Positions 46,697 through 57,385 of a DNA stretch of 64,000 nucleotides are shown one piece after another. Below the pieces are notes generated by a model. That model was given only the letters and a program-made list of their open reading frames with translations. It had not been told where the DNA came from and did no database searches. Each line of letters starts with the position of its first letter. Position 1 is the stretch's first letter. The stretch is taken from positions 682,001 to 746,000 of the forward strand of contig JAANBB010000001.1 of assembly GCA_014621425.1 (NCBI GenBank), read 5' to 3'. A program made the translations under genes and the position numbers. The DNA is from Cylindrodendrum hubeiense. Taxonomy: Eukaryota > Ascomycota > Sordariomycetes > Hypocreales > Nectriaceae.

Positions 46697-47779
46697 ATGG
46701 CACAACATAAACTATCACGTCACTTTCCGTCAAGACAACTTCCCATCATGCCCATACCACTAGGCCAATCGGATGGACACCCACCAGAAGAACGACCCTC
46801 GACAGGATACACGAGAGAAGAAGCACTATGGCGAATTCGCACGGACATGGAGGGGGTGCATCGGCACCTGGTTCATTTACACGCCGTCACTCTTTCCTAC
46901 ATTGCATCGCTCAAGGCTGCCAGTGCCGGCCAGATTCCGGACATGGGAGTGGCAGACGTGCTTGATACCTGCAACAAGTCGGTGGCTGTCTATGTCCCAT
47001 TCCCGTTGCGCCTTCACTGCAGGGCAATTCATCATGCCGTCAACAATTACCTGTATCGCCGGTGGTTCCGCCCGTATCAAAGCGAAATCGAGCTAGGACG
47101 CTTCCTCTGCAAGACCATCACACCGCCGGATCTGCCAGACGAACCTTCACCTTCAGAGGCAACAATTAGCAGTTTTATTTCGTTAAACGGGGCCATATGT
47201 GCAAAGGTCAAGGCACACCAGCGCGTTTACGACGGGCTAGTCGCCACAGACCAGGAAATACCAGGATGGAGGTCTCAAGCATTCAGCAACCACAGATCAT
47301 TCATTCTTCAGCCTTTATTTCAAGCCCTACTCATCATCGTCTGTACCCAAAGCTACATCTCCGAGGACTCCAAGACTATCGGCGGGATTCCGGCGCTTTT
47401 GGTACGTACGGGCATCGAAGTAGGCCTCAGCGCACCCATCACATTCGATGGCATTGCCGGAGCGGAGGACTCCTCCTCACAATTCTACGTCAAGACGACG
47501 CTCGAGACGGCGGTTGATTTGGTCATGAGCTTGGAGGCCCGGGAAGCTGCTACGTTTGGTCTCCAGCCGACTCCCGAAATTGCGTTTGAGGAATACAAAA
47601 GAGCCGGCCGAGAAAGATTCGCAAAATATCGAGACGATCTCGGAGATGATCCAGTAGTAGGTCCCAGCTCCAAGTTTGTTGACGGCAGGAAATATACAAG
47701 ATGGGGTGGGTTTGGCAGGCAGTTCGATATAATGCAGGGCTTGATTGAAGAACGGGAGCTGAGGCGGCAAAAGCCGTAA
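46697..47779 (+). CDS. Uncharacterised 360-aa protein
   Basis: A single uninterrupted frame from ATG. I do not recognise a family. The N-terminus is basic and Pro-rich (KLSRHFPSRQLPIMPIP), followed by a predicted helical region and a mixed alpha/beta composition. There is a hydrophobic stretch around residues 208-222 (LQPLFQALLIIVCTQ), probably buried. The C-terminus is charged (LIEERELRRQKP). No signal peptide, Cys cluster or NTP-binding motif is visible. It lies between a HET gene and a second orphan on the same strand. The length of the frame and its normal codon use support a real gene; an additional exon at either end cannot be excluded. Confidence 0.72.
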   Translation: MAQHKLSRHFPSRQLPIMPIPLGQSDGHPPEERPSTGYTREEALWRIRTDMEGVHRHLVHLHAVTLSYIASLKAASAGQIPDMGVADVLDTCNKSVAVYVPFPLRLHCRAIHHAVNNYLYRRWFRPYQSEIELGRFLCKTITPPDLPDEPSPSEATISSFISLNGAICAKVKAHQRVYDGLVATDQEIPGWRSQAFSNHRSFILQPLFQALLIIVCTQSYISEDSKTIGGIPALLVRTGIEVGLSAPITFDGIAGAEDSSSQFYVKTTLETAVDLVMSLEAREAATFGLQPTPEIAFEEYKRAGRERFAKYRDDLGDDPVVGPSSKFVDGRKYTRWGGFGRQFDIMQGLIEERELRRQKP

Positions 47780-48168
47780 TACTGAACTTGGTCCAGAATA
47801 AATAGAAGAATGTCATCCACCATAATATCTAGTCTTACCAATAAAAGGCGTCGCTCAAGTGGTGCGTTTCTTCAGAGTAGTGCCAAAGGTACAAGGCATG
47901 GCGCTTAACAGAAAGGAGCATGGCAGAGACCACCTACCATACTGGCAGATAGACTCAACTAAACAAAGAAGGAGCACCCAGTCCAGCCCAAGTTCCAAGT
48001 TACGTCACCCAAGTACCTATCCAACACCACAATCTCAACGACAGTTCTCTTCCGCTCACGTACGGATAGCCTTCTCGCACCATCCCATCACAGTATCCAG
48101 CGACGACGAGCGTCAGTCCCACGTCCAACCTGCCACTTTGTACACTTTTTACACTTTGTCTCATCAAA
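47780..48168. other. Short intergenic region
   Basis: Contains the leader of the next gene, pyrimidine-rich near the ATG (ACTTTTTACACTTTGTC). Nothing else seen. Confidence 0.55.
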
Positions 48169-48864
48169 ATGTCGTCTTCGTCTCTGTCACTGCAGTACCC
48201 AGACCTAGTGTCTAAGGGCAAGGCACTGCAGGCGCAGATGGTGAGTGTGACCCAGCAGCAAGGCCTTTCTGTCCGACAGTTGTCTCCAATCGAGCCAGGC
48301 TACGCTATAGAACTCGATCAGCCGGGGGAACCATTCATCTCTGCGGAGCCGAAGAGAGCCCTTGCCGAAGCAGGACTTCCGACTGGCGACTATGTGTTTA
48401 CCGAGGTCCAAAATGTTGGCCCGTGGCGAGAACAAAGCCCGTACCAGAACTATATCCATCCCCATGGACAGGTCATTTTGTGTATGAACAACTACGCCAA
48501 TCGCGACAAGTTGTACGGGATGCCTGAGCAAATGTATTGGACGGATCTGATGGCTGTCGCATTCCACCGAGTTACAACTATACCTGGCGGCGATGCGAAA
48601 GGTCTACAGATGATCTGGCGTCTAAATATTAAAAACTTTGTACGCTCTTACTCGAAATATAGTAGATTAATAGCCGCTAATGACACATCCGTTCAATCCC
48701 TCGAGAAATGCCGGTTCTCCATTCCCGAGGGTTTTGCGTTGCCGTGGAGGTACAGGACGATTCCGACCAGCAAGACAAATCGTGTGGGTGCCGTTGTGCC
48801 TGTCATTTGCATATATACAGGTTACTATTCACACACAGATACAATTTTAGCACCCAAATGTTAG
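48169..48864 (+). CDS. Uncharacterised 231-aa protein
   Basis: A frame from ATG (MSSSSLSLQYPDL) encoding 231 aa, family not recognised. The middle contains a Tyr/His-rich segment (QSPYQNYIHPHGQVILC) and an Asn-rich turn. The last ~25 residues (VVPVICIYTGYYSH...) look unlike the rest and may be intron or UTR read in frame; a donor-like GTTACT after TATACAG is present there. No signal peptide. It ends about 190 bases from the convergent 3' end of the following minus-strand gene. Confidence 0.62.
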   Translation: MSSSSLSLQYPDLVSKGKALQAQMVSVTQQQGLSVRQLSPIEPGYAIELDQPGEPFISAEPKRALAEAGLPTGDYVFTEVQNVGPWREQSPYQNYIHPHGQVILCMNNYANRDKLYGMPEQMYWTDLMAVAFHRVTTIPGGDAKGLQMIWRLNIKNFVRSYSKYSRLIAANDTSVQSLEKCRFSIPEGFALPWRYRTIPTSKTNRVGAVVPVICIYTGYYSHTDTILAPKC

Positions 48865-49052
48865 CTACATCATGTGTGTATGCATCCTCAGCCTAAAGGA
48901 ATGTTTTCCAATTAGGGAATAAGTCACAAAAATAAAATATAGTATTAGGAAATGAATAACCAAGATAAAGCATAATATTAGGGTTCATAAATACTGATAA
49001 TTAGCCTTCCTGGATTTCTCTACTCAAATGTTATGTTCGGTATTTCATGCTC

Positions 49053-51208
49053 TCATCCTATAATTATCCCGCTGTCAGCCATCTGCACTCTTCCGAGAGC
49101 AACGTCGACATCATCTGTAACAACTGCAACCTCTTCTCCAGCACCGCTATAGAAGCCTGCCGCAGCATATCGCAACGCTGGGCATCCCGTCGAGTGGACC
49201 ACGCCAATCGAGTTTGCAGGGTTCAATTCTGTCCCTCTTTTCACTATGCCATTCTGCCATTCTTCTTCTACCGTCTCGAAACCAACAACGCACGTCTGAT
49301 CAACGTAGTCATCCTCGTTCTCATGTCTCCTTTGGCAGTATGCCTCACTTAGAAACACGGCATCAGCAGCCACTGGACTAAACCACCCGACCAGGCGCCC
49401 CCCACAACGTGCCGCCATGACGACGCCCTGACCGCCCCCTCGAAAAGCCTTACCCATGCTGGAGTGTACCGACCAGGGCTTACTTGGCCCATGGGGACGG
49501 ATACTTTGCGGTTCAACCTGATGAGAGGTGAATCCAACGCTGGAGCTTGAACCTGCATAAAGCTCGCCATCTTCATTCGGTACAAGCTGCACAATGGGCA
49601 AATCCAGTAAAGCAAATCTTGCTAACTCCTGTGGCTCATCCGATGTCCGAAGGAGAGGCAGTGTCAGGACCGAGATGGAGCCTACCACCCCGAGTAGGTT
49701 GTTCGAGAGCGCTCTGGGTAATACACCTTATTCCGCCCAGAGTACATAGTGGCGAGCATGTATAGAACGTGAGTGCGACCTACTCTGCGGTTACGGCGTA
49801 GCTCGTGGCTAAACTGTATACACATGGCTAGAAACGTCGTACTCCCATAGCCCCAAAGTCCAGAGTAGTATGCATCTTTGTCTGTAATGAAGTCTAGGCA
49901 TACTAACGGCTCCAATAGTTTGTAATAGAAGCCAAATACTAGGGCCTGATAGGCTAGCCACAGGCTCATATTGTCATCTCTCCGACTCGGTATTTCGGAC
50001 TGGGTCTTTAGCAGATATTCGAGACCGACGTGTGTTTGCAGCCACTCCTTCCTATGGGATTCCAACCCTTCAGTTAGGCTCTCGGTGGCGCTTAGAATAG
50101 TCTGGGTTGATATGGGGAATGAATTCGCTGCCAGTATAGTATCGCTGGCGTTAAAGCTTTCTACTTCGGGATCCATTTCGTCGCCCAAATAGTAGTACAC
50201 TTCTTGCTCAGAAGTATATGGATATTGTGCTGCCCCTATGACAGTGATTTTCTCTGCTGCTTTGGCTCCCTCCGCCCACATTCTCTTCATTCGATTGATA
50301 GTCGCCCTGTTTGCTTTAACTGTATGGACCATACTCTCTGGGTCACCGGCTGGGTAGGACACCATCTGAGCCCGGTCATGGAGCCCACGGTGAGCCCTCA
50401 TGGGATCCTCCCTATCGCTCTCATCATGGACCCATGGTCCATGAGGGTCCAATGCCGAGGAGTCTGAGGCGTATACAACGACCAGCTGCCCTTCAAATGA
50501 ACTTGCGCCATTAGTGATGATGTGTACACCACAGCGCTGAATTGACCTGGCCACGGCGAAAGTCGATGCTGAGACGCAAGTAAACTTGTGGCAGTTATTT
50601 CCCAACAAGCAATCCAAGAATTTGATCATCTCTCGTTCCTCAGCCAGGTTCAACTGCGGAATTGCTTCCACGCCAGTCGTAGCTTTCCAGGCGTGCCTGT
50701 ATGTAGCACTAACACAGTTTGCCAGGCCACGCACTTGGCCAACCGAACGCCACGATTCGATATTCACTCCCAAGTTCACACGTAGGGCACCATCGGCCTC
50801 TGCATTATCGAGAGCGCCCACAAAGACGTCGATGAGCACGTCCATAACCTTTGGCTGTGGTAGGCACACCTCTAGGGCACTGACTATAACGACCATGAGC
50901 CATGAGAAAGGCCTAAGATCCGCATGTTGGATATTCGACCTGGTACTGGCAGTGCTCACTTGCTCTCCATTGTAAATGAATGCAGTGTTCGGAAAGAGGG
51001 ATTCCATGCGCGCGGGCTCAATGATTCCCTTGCGTTTTAAAAGAACCTCGGGAGATTCCATGAGAGTCTCGAACAAATCCTCGTCATTCCGTTTTGCCAT
51101 GAGCCAATTACCCAGCTTACGACCGTGATTGAAGATAAGCGCTATGTCTCCCAGGGAAATTCCGAGCTGTGCTAGGCCTTGGGCCCCAACAGTTGCTGCG
51201 ATCGACAT
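49053..51208 (-). CDS. Uncharacterised 685-aa protein, divergent partner of the STAND/ankyrin gene
   Basis: Exons 51208-49727 and 49628-49053 joined by a 98-bp phase-0 intron (GTGTAT donor, branch CCTGACA, acceptor CCACAG). The junction joins YSGRNK to ELARFALLDLP. The N-terminus (TVGAQGLAQLGISLGDIALI) looks like a helical N-terminal module, and many long fungal orphan proteins start this way, but I cannot name a family. Residues 95-130 and 415-470 are hydrophobic without clear membrane helices. The C-terminal exon is Gly-rich (KAFRGGGQGVVMAARCGGR). It is transcribed away from the STAND-like gene with 1.1 kb between the starts. No catalytic motif seen. The two-exon join is inferred from phase; if wrong, the exon-2 frame would be a separate piece. 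Confidence 0.72.
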
Positions 51209-52333
51209 GATTGCGCGAGGTTAGAAGATGAGTAAATCCTGCATTAACTTCCAAGCTTCTCACACAGTTGATTACTAGTGCAAATCTCGACAATGAGGTG
51301 CTATAAGCTCTCGCAGAATTGAAATGAAGTTAGGTTAGCTATTTATTCTAATATCCTCATCCGCCCTACAAAACATGATAGGATGAGAGGTCTTCCGCTT
51401 TCAGCTCAGCCTGATCTGATCGCCTCACTTATCTAGCGAATCGCAAAGCAGTGGGGTGCACTCTTACTAAATGAGGCGAGGCTTAGTGAAGGTGCGGGCG
51501 GATAAAGAACAGGCTTCAAACAAATCCCGCGATTCCTACTGAAGAGTTAGACGTCATCCTTGGACTCCGTCTTATCGCTGGTGGCAGCGCCCTGACCGCG
51601 GCCTTTACTTAGTCTGTTGACTGGGTTGAGATCACGGCCTAAGCCGAAGTACATCGGAAAAAGGTGAAAATAGAGGTAATTGATTTATTCTGCTTCTACG
51701 ACTTCTTATATATTATACAGAGACATCCTATCAAATTCATTCGGCTGGTTCGTCATTTGGAATTAGATCCTTCCGTATTGGTATGTAATGGCCCGGAATT
51801 GCCAGACCTGTGTTGCACGACATTTCGGAGTTAAAGTAGCTCAAGAGGCAGACCTGAGCTACGATTATTGCCAGTATGAGATTGTCAACCCGCTATCGGT
51901 TAAATAACATGTATTTGGCGAAAATGGACCATTCTATCTCAGTCTTTGGGTTTCTAAAGCCAGTGCTCATGAAGCATCCTTAGCTCCTACTCAACATTGT
52001 TGCTCTATGTACTGCGACTCGAGTTAATACCTCTCCATATTCGCAAGTCTATGCACATTTACTCCGACATGATTATCTTTCAACTGATTTTTGCAGCACG
52101 TGGGTGGCGTATGCATAAGTAGACATGTTCCAATTCTGCATGCAATGCCACGTCAGGTGAGGCTGAGCCTTGGAGCCTTGGAGCCTGATTGCGAACTGCA
52201 TGGGGTCATTCTGTACGATGCGGGGCAAGATGGCAACCTAGAGTCCCTTAATTCTTGCCTTGTCAGTATCGAGTTCTATCCCAGTCGTCCATTCGCTTGT
52301 CACTTCCCTAAGACACCACACTCAAGACCTAAC
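51209..52333. other. Divergent promoter region
   Basis: 1.1 kb between two divergently transcribed genes. An open frame extends upstream of the STAND-like start, but the family N-terminus begins at 52334, so that extension is treated as leader. No other feature. Confidence 0.55.
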
Positions 52334-55300
52334 ATGGCGGACCCAATCTCGCTCGTCGGGACGGCCATTGGTGTCGTCTCACTTGGGATCCAGGTCTGTC
52401 AAGGCCTGTACAGCTATGTCGACTCCGTGCGAAGCCGCCACAAAGATCTCGACGCCATATCGTTCGAGATCCAGCACCTCATATTGGTGCTCCAGTCACT
52501 CAAGTCATTGATTCCCAGGTTGGAAGCACTTCCCAATCTCGATGTCACAGCAATCAACTCGCTTCAGTCTTGCATCCACCAAAGCGAGCAGGGGATCAAG
52601 GACTTGCAAGCACTCTTCGATTTATTGCAAGATTCTCCCCAACAGGATACTAAAGGGAAGTTGAAGAATGCCGGACGAGCGCTGACTTTCGGACTACACC
52701 ATGCCAACTTATCAAAAATGCAAGAAAGGGTGAATTCTCTGGTCACAACTACCGAACTCGCTCTTCAAATCATCAACTCGTGAGTTTCCCTCATCCCAAT
52801 CGTGAGCTTCAGACTAATAGTCATTCAATTCAGGCAGCTTGTAATATCGCACAGCACAGAATTAGACAAGTTCGCTACCTCCATTCCGCCACAGCTGTCA
52901 GCTGCAAGCCAGAGTTTGAGTCATATCGAACAGAAGGCTGAAGCGTCAGGGGCAAAGCTGGGAAGTATAGAGAGTCGCATCGAGACCACTTCCCTTGATA
53001 TCCTTGATGCCGTTGACTCGGCGAGACAGGATGGCAATGTCGCCAATGTGGCTATGGCGGCGCAAAACCAGGTCAACTTTCAAGCGCTGCAGATGTTTCT
53101 GACAATTCAGCATCAACAGACTCAAACTCGACTCACAGCCATGGTATGATACACCCAACTCGACAGAACAAGCACCTAAATTCTCAAATATTCAACAGCA
53201 AACCTCTCATACCAGAGAGCTTTCTCGGCTTCACCTCCGACTAATTGAAAAGCCCGCAGCGCTACGCGAAGTTTGTGATGTTTTAAGCTACAGCCAAGAA
53301 ACACCGAGGAGACAACATCTACGGCAATCAACATCACTGGCTTTCATCTGCAAATGTAGAATGGAAAACAAGGCCACAAAATCAGTTCATTCCAAGCTCC
53401 GATCGGGAACGTTGTGTGCATACACCCAGCAAACTGAGGTATCAAGGCATTCAAAAGGTTGTGCCTTCTACACGCCTCAAAAGCGCACCAGCATCGGAAT
53501 CTGTTTTGAACTGTCGCTCCGTCAATTCGTATCCCACTTAGTAGATATCAGTTTCTCTTATACAATTGGAGCAGGTGGTTTCTCAATCAGCCCTGAACTG
53601 AATGCAGTTCGGGTGGTCAGGGGTGGCCCTGCCTTCCAGTTGATCGAACATATATTCAACCCTATCAGCACACCTGCCGGACTCTGGCCTACTAAGAAGT
53701 CTCACGAAGAATTGACTACAGCAGGAAATCGAATTCTCTCATTTTTCCAAAATGGCGAAGCTTCGCCACATGACCGAGATATCCAAGGGAACACGATTCT
53801 TCATGTGCTGACGTCCTTACCCCGTTGTATTCTAAATCATTGCCTAATAGTATTCTAGCACATCGCAGCTTATTGCTCTACAGGGTGGCATTGCATAGAT
53901 GAATCATCGCATCAACAAACCACTTACCACATATTGCAGTTGCTTAAGGCACTGATCTCGGCGGGCGTACCTTTCCACGAGACTGATAAGTATGGGAGGT
54001 AAGTCTAAGATATGATGAAGTTGAATCTCATTTATTTTATATATAGGGTTACGTAATACTGATTTAAGTCAAAGGACGCTCATCGACTCACTCGCTGAGG
54101 GCTCTCAAACGTTTGGGTGGTCCCCAGCAACTTGGTCATCAATACGGACAGTTACTACAGAAATATCCAAGCTTGTCGAAACGGAGCTCTTCAATGAATC
54201 AGGCCGCTCATTTAGTCGGCTTGTGATGAACAACCGGGCCCTCATTCATGGTATTACCAATTTTCTACACAGTTTATTCTTTCTTACCGAAACTAAGACT
54301 ATCTAGAGCTTGACTTGTCTCCGCTCACCACCGCCATTTTGCGGAAATCCAAAGAGGATTTGAGAATAATATTGGCCACTCGTCCAGACGAAATCTTTAA
54401 AAAACACTTGGGCCTCACTGTCCTGCACTTGTCTTCCGACTGGCCAATTGGCATGTGTATTTTACTCTCTGCTGGCGCATCTACGCTGATAGATGAAAAG
54501 CCAGAGGGTGGAAAGTCAGCATTGGAACTCGCTGTGGAGTTTGGCTGTGACGAGACAGTACAAATTCTGCTTAATCATGGATCTTTCTGGGACTTATCTG
54601 ATTTACCGACTCTTTTGAACATCAAGCTCGACTATGTTCAATGTTTAGCGGAAAACTTAGCTGAGAGAAGAAGGCGAGTATATTCCATTGCGGAGGAAAC
54701 ACTGGCAGCAGATGAATTCAACCAGCTCACAATATTGGATGGCGGATTTCCTGACGCCGAAACATTTTCAATTATCAATAGACTTCGACTCAAGGGTGTG
54801 GCACTTCCAAAGTCTCTTATTGTACCTGAACAATACGAGGGCGTTTATTTGAGCGGGAGTCTGCAGATTGGTCACTTTCCAGCCTTCTTCAACTCTGGCT
54901 TTTCCAACATACACGACCGAAACATCCAAGGTCTCTTGCCACTAAACATAGCCAGTATTTGGACCTATCCAAAGTGGGGACACGGAGAAATTCGCGCATC
55001 ATTCATTAGCCCCGATATTTTATTGTGGCTCCTTCAGCATTCATGTCTCAATCAATCGGTGACGGATCCATTATCCCTCGGCCTCAACACTTCGGCGACT
55101 GGGCTTCATTTCTTGACATTGAGGTTGGTAAAAGAATTCGACTTGGATATGTTGGACTCACGGGGGGAGAGTTCGGAGCTCGTTGCTTCCCTGAATCATT
55201 TCTTCAATACAGCATTTGAAGCTCGAACCAACGACAGCTGCAATTGCTGGTGCAGCACTAGTGGCTGTCCTCCCTTCAACACGTATATGAAAGCCTTGGC

Positions 55301-55868
55301 TGAGAATGCATATGACCAGTACCTATCATTCAACCTGGACTGTTCAGTCGTTGATTGGAAGGCTCTGAACCATATCTCAACAGAGTTGCTTCGTATTATC
55401 ACCTTCGAGGCCCTCGAAATGACTCATACCTGCTGTATAATAGAGGAGGTGTGTACTAAAGTCGACTCGGGGCGGTGCTGGATGTTGAAGCAATTTCCTG
55501 GGAATGTTGAGGAGATTCAGGACGAGGAGAGAGGCCTAGGTGAACGACTCGAAGTACTCACTCAAAGGTTTCAGTCTGAGCTTGCTGAGTCTGATGAACC
55601 GCTTTTGAAGTTTATTTATGGGTCCTGGAGGGAAACAATGGCGAAAGAGTGCGTTCCGTCGTTTGGGAACTTAGATGACATTGCTCAAGTTGGTGTCCGT
55701 GTTGACAAGACATGTGAGTGCCCCATTCCCTGCCCACACATTTCACTCACATCAAGGGAAGATGAAACACCAGTGGCTCTACGAAACATTTTAGGATGGT
55801 GGTTCGACTTTTTGCCTTCTGATGACGAGTATAGCGACAGGGAGCGAGAAGAAGCAGAGTGGCAGTAA
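52334..55868 (+). CDS. STAND-type N-terminal domain / ankyrin protein without NACHT
   Basis: Six exons: 52334-52779, 52834-53143, 53199-53804, 53859-53998, 54075-54250 and 54307-55868, total 1,079 aa; all junctions keep frame. Residues 1-150 match the fungal N-terminal domain of STAND proteins (MADPISLVGTAIGVVSLGIQ, PigL_N-like), followed by a coiled coil (about 165-230). Residues about 300-400 hold a cysteine segment (CKCRMENK and HSKGC) that could bind zinc. Ankyrin-like units follow (GNTILHHIAAY; LTVLHLSSDW; GKSALELAVEFGCDETVQIL). No Walker A or B motif is present, so this is not a complete NLR. It may act as a partner or regulator in recognition, an inference from architecture. The exon 3/4 junction yields a double His and is the least certain. 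Confidence 0.85.
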
Positions 55869-56007
55869 GCATGGTAAGTGTATGTCAGTGGTCAGTGGGC
55901 ATTTTGACCACAATAAAGACGGGCGTGGAACTATTCAGAAAGACAGGAATATTGGAGACCATGAGAACTCGCCACTCTTTTCAGACTCCTGCCACGCTCT
56001 CTCTAGC

Positions 56008-56126
56008 ACATACGACCATAGCTCTTAGAAAATACGGGATCCCGTCCGCTCTCCCCTAGTCAAGCTGAGAAGCGGCGAATTAGTACTCGGGTCGGTGACG
56101 ACCGGGGAATCCTCGCTGTTGTATGT
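56008..56126 (+). rRNA. 5S ribosomal RNA gene
   Basis: A 119-nt sequence that begins ACATACGACC and ends GTTGTATGT, so both strands of helix I pair as in fungal 5S rRNA. The universally recognisable blocks GGGATCCCGTCCGCTC, AAGCTGAGAAG, GTACTCGGGTCGGTGACGAC and GAATCC are intact. A run of eight T follows directly, which terminates Pol III. The gene stands alone 140 bases after the STAND/ankyrin gene. This is the dispersed arrangement of many Pezizomycotina, not the rDNA-linked one. Confidence 0.95.
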
Positions 56127-56127
56127 A

Positions 56128-56135
56128 TTTTTTTT
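56128..56135 (+). terminator. Pol III terminator of the 5S gene
   Basis: Eight consecutive T, two bases after the last 5S nucleotide, a sufficient Pol III termination signal in fungi. Confidence 0.85.
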
Positions 56136-56269
56136 ACCTTTTTGTATCATTTTGGTTGTTATCCAAGCGTTGCGTGGTTGTTCTATGTGTTCTGCTGACA
56201 GGGTGTATGTCTTGGCCTCGAGACGTGTGCTGGGCTGGCTGAAACAGCTGATAGGCCCTGGGCACTCAC

Positions 56270-56307
56270 TTACAGGGGGTTACAGTGGGTTACAGTGGGT
56301 TACAGTG
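56270..56307. repeat. 10-bp tandem repeat (TTACAGTGGG), four units
   Basis: One variant unit (TTACAGGGGG), two exact units and a partial fourth lie in the short spacer between the 5S gene and the RTA1-like gene. No function evident. Confidence 0.8.
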
Positions 56308-56450
56308 CCTACAGAACATCAAGCGCTAACTACTCAACACACGTCCCATCGAATTCGGTCTGAAAGCTACAAAAGAGGCAAATGCACAATGGAGGATGTA
56401 TTTAGTAACTATCTGTGCCGCTAAAAATCGAAATTTAGAGAAATCTATGT

Positions 56451-57385
56451 TCATCCCTTCGTAAGTCTCGCCTCTTCTAAAACTTCGGCCGTTGGTATTC
56501 TCCTGAGATTGAGAGGGTGTGACGCCGACTCCAACGAGACCCAACTATCCGGCCGCTTCGCCTTAGTCGGCAAACATATGGAGAACGCAGCCATGACTGC
56601 CAACATTGGCACTGAGTCAAATGTGTAAAGACACCATTCATGAGACACGACGTAGCCATCAGCTCCCTGGGCAAACTCAATGACCCGGAAAATAGACCTC
56701 GCCATGATGAGAGCGCTGACTCCGTACAGCATCCGCAAGTGCTGTTCCCATTTCATGCTGTCCGGAATGCCCGCCGTTCTCGGGTCATTCAGCATTTTCT
56801 GGTGGAAAAGCACCACCGTCAAGAAAAATAGGCCGAATATGACCATCTGAAGTACCAAACCAGCGATGACAATGATTCGGCCTTGTTTAGCTTGCTCCTC
56901 TATGAGCAAAAGGGTCGCCGCGCTTCCTTGAACCGCCAAGGAGATGATGTTTACGGATACGACGGTCCCCGTCAGCCAGTTGACGCTGACGATCCAGTGG
57001 TTTTCTGCGTTGACGTTTCGGATGACTCGGCCCAGGGCCATATGTATTGAAACTGCGAAAAACCCAGGCGCTAATAGAATACTGGTTTTCTGCATTGCAA
57101 AGGGTACCTTGCCGGAATCATTCTGGGCTGCAGCTCGGAAAGCATAACCTAAGATCTGCACTGTTGTTGGTAAGTCGTTAGCACCAAGCCTACGACAGGT
57201 CAGACGAATAACATACGAAGACCACCTGCCAAGAATGGAATGCAAAACCAAGCACGTGTCTTGCAAACCAGCCAGGTGTGTGCTATCGTGGCAATAAAGA
57301 ACAGTGCGCAGAAGGTTCCGGCAGCGGCGGCTGAGGGCCCATATTTCCACAAGTTGTCGCCATTGGATGCGTCCGCCTCAGCCAT
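56451..57385 (-). CDS. RTA1-like seven-helix membrane protein
   Basis: Exons 57385-57217 and 57160-56451 with a 56-bp phase-1 intron (GTATGT donor, acceptor CAACAG) encode 292 aa. The splice restores the family motif FCIPFLAGGLLQILGYAFRA. Seven hydrophobic segments follow the usual RTA1/RTM1 pattern, including YGPSAAAAGTFCALFF near the N-terminus, GRVIRNV, and the RSIFRVIEFAQG block near residue 230. The RTA1 family includes yeast Rsb1, linked to sphingoid base export, and proteins conferring resistance to aminocholesterol or molasses toxin. The actual cargo here is unknown. The C-terminal 40 residues are cytosolic and charged. It lies 2 kb from the isocyanide synthase gene, but a functional link is not shown. 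Confidence 0.91.

Noticed and set aside
52091..52333. In-frame extension upstream of the STAND/ankyrin gene
   Set aside because: The family N-terminus MADPISLV begins at 52334, and the extension lacks similarity to it.
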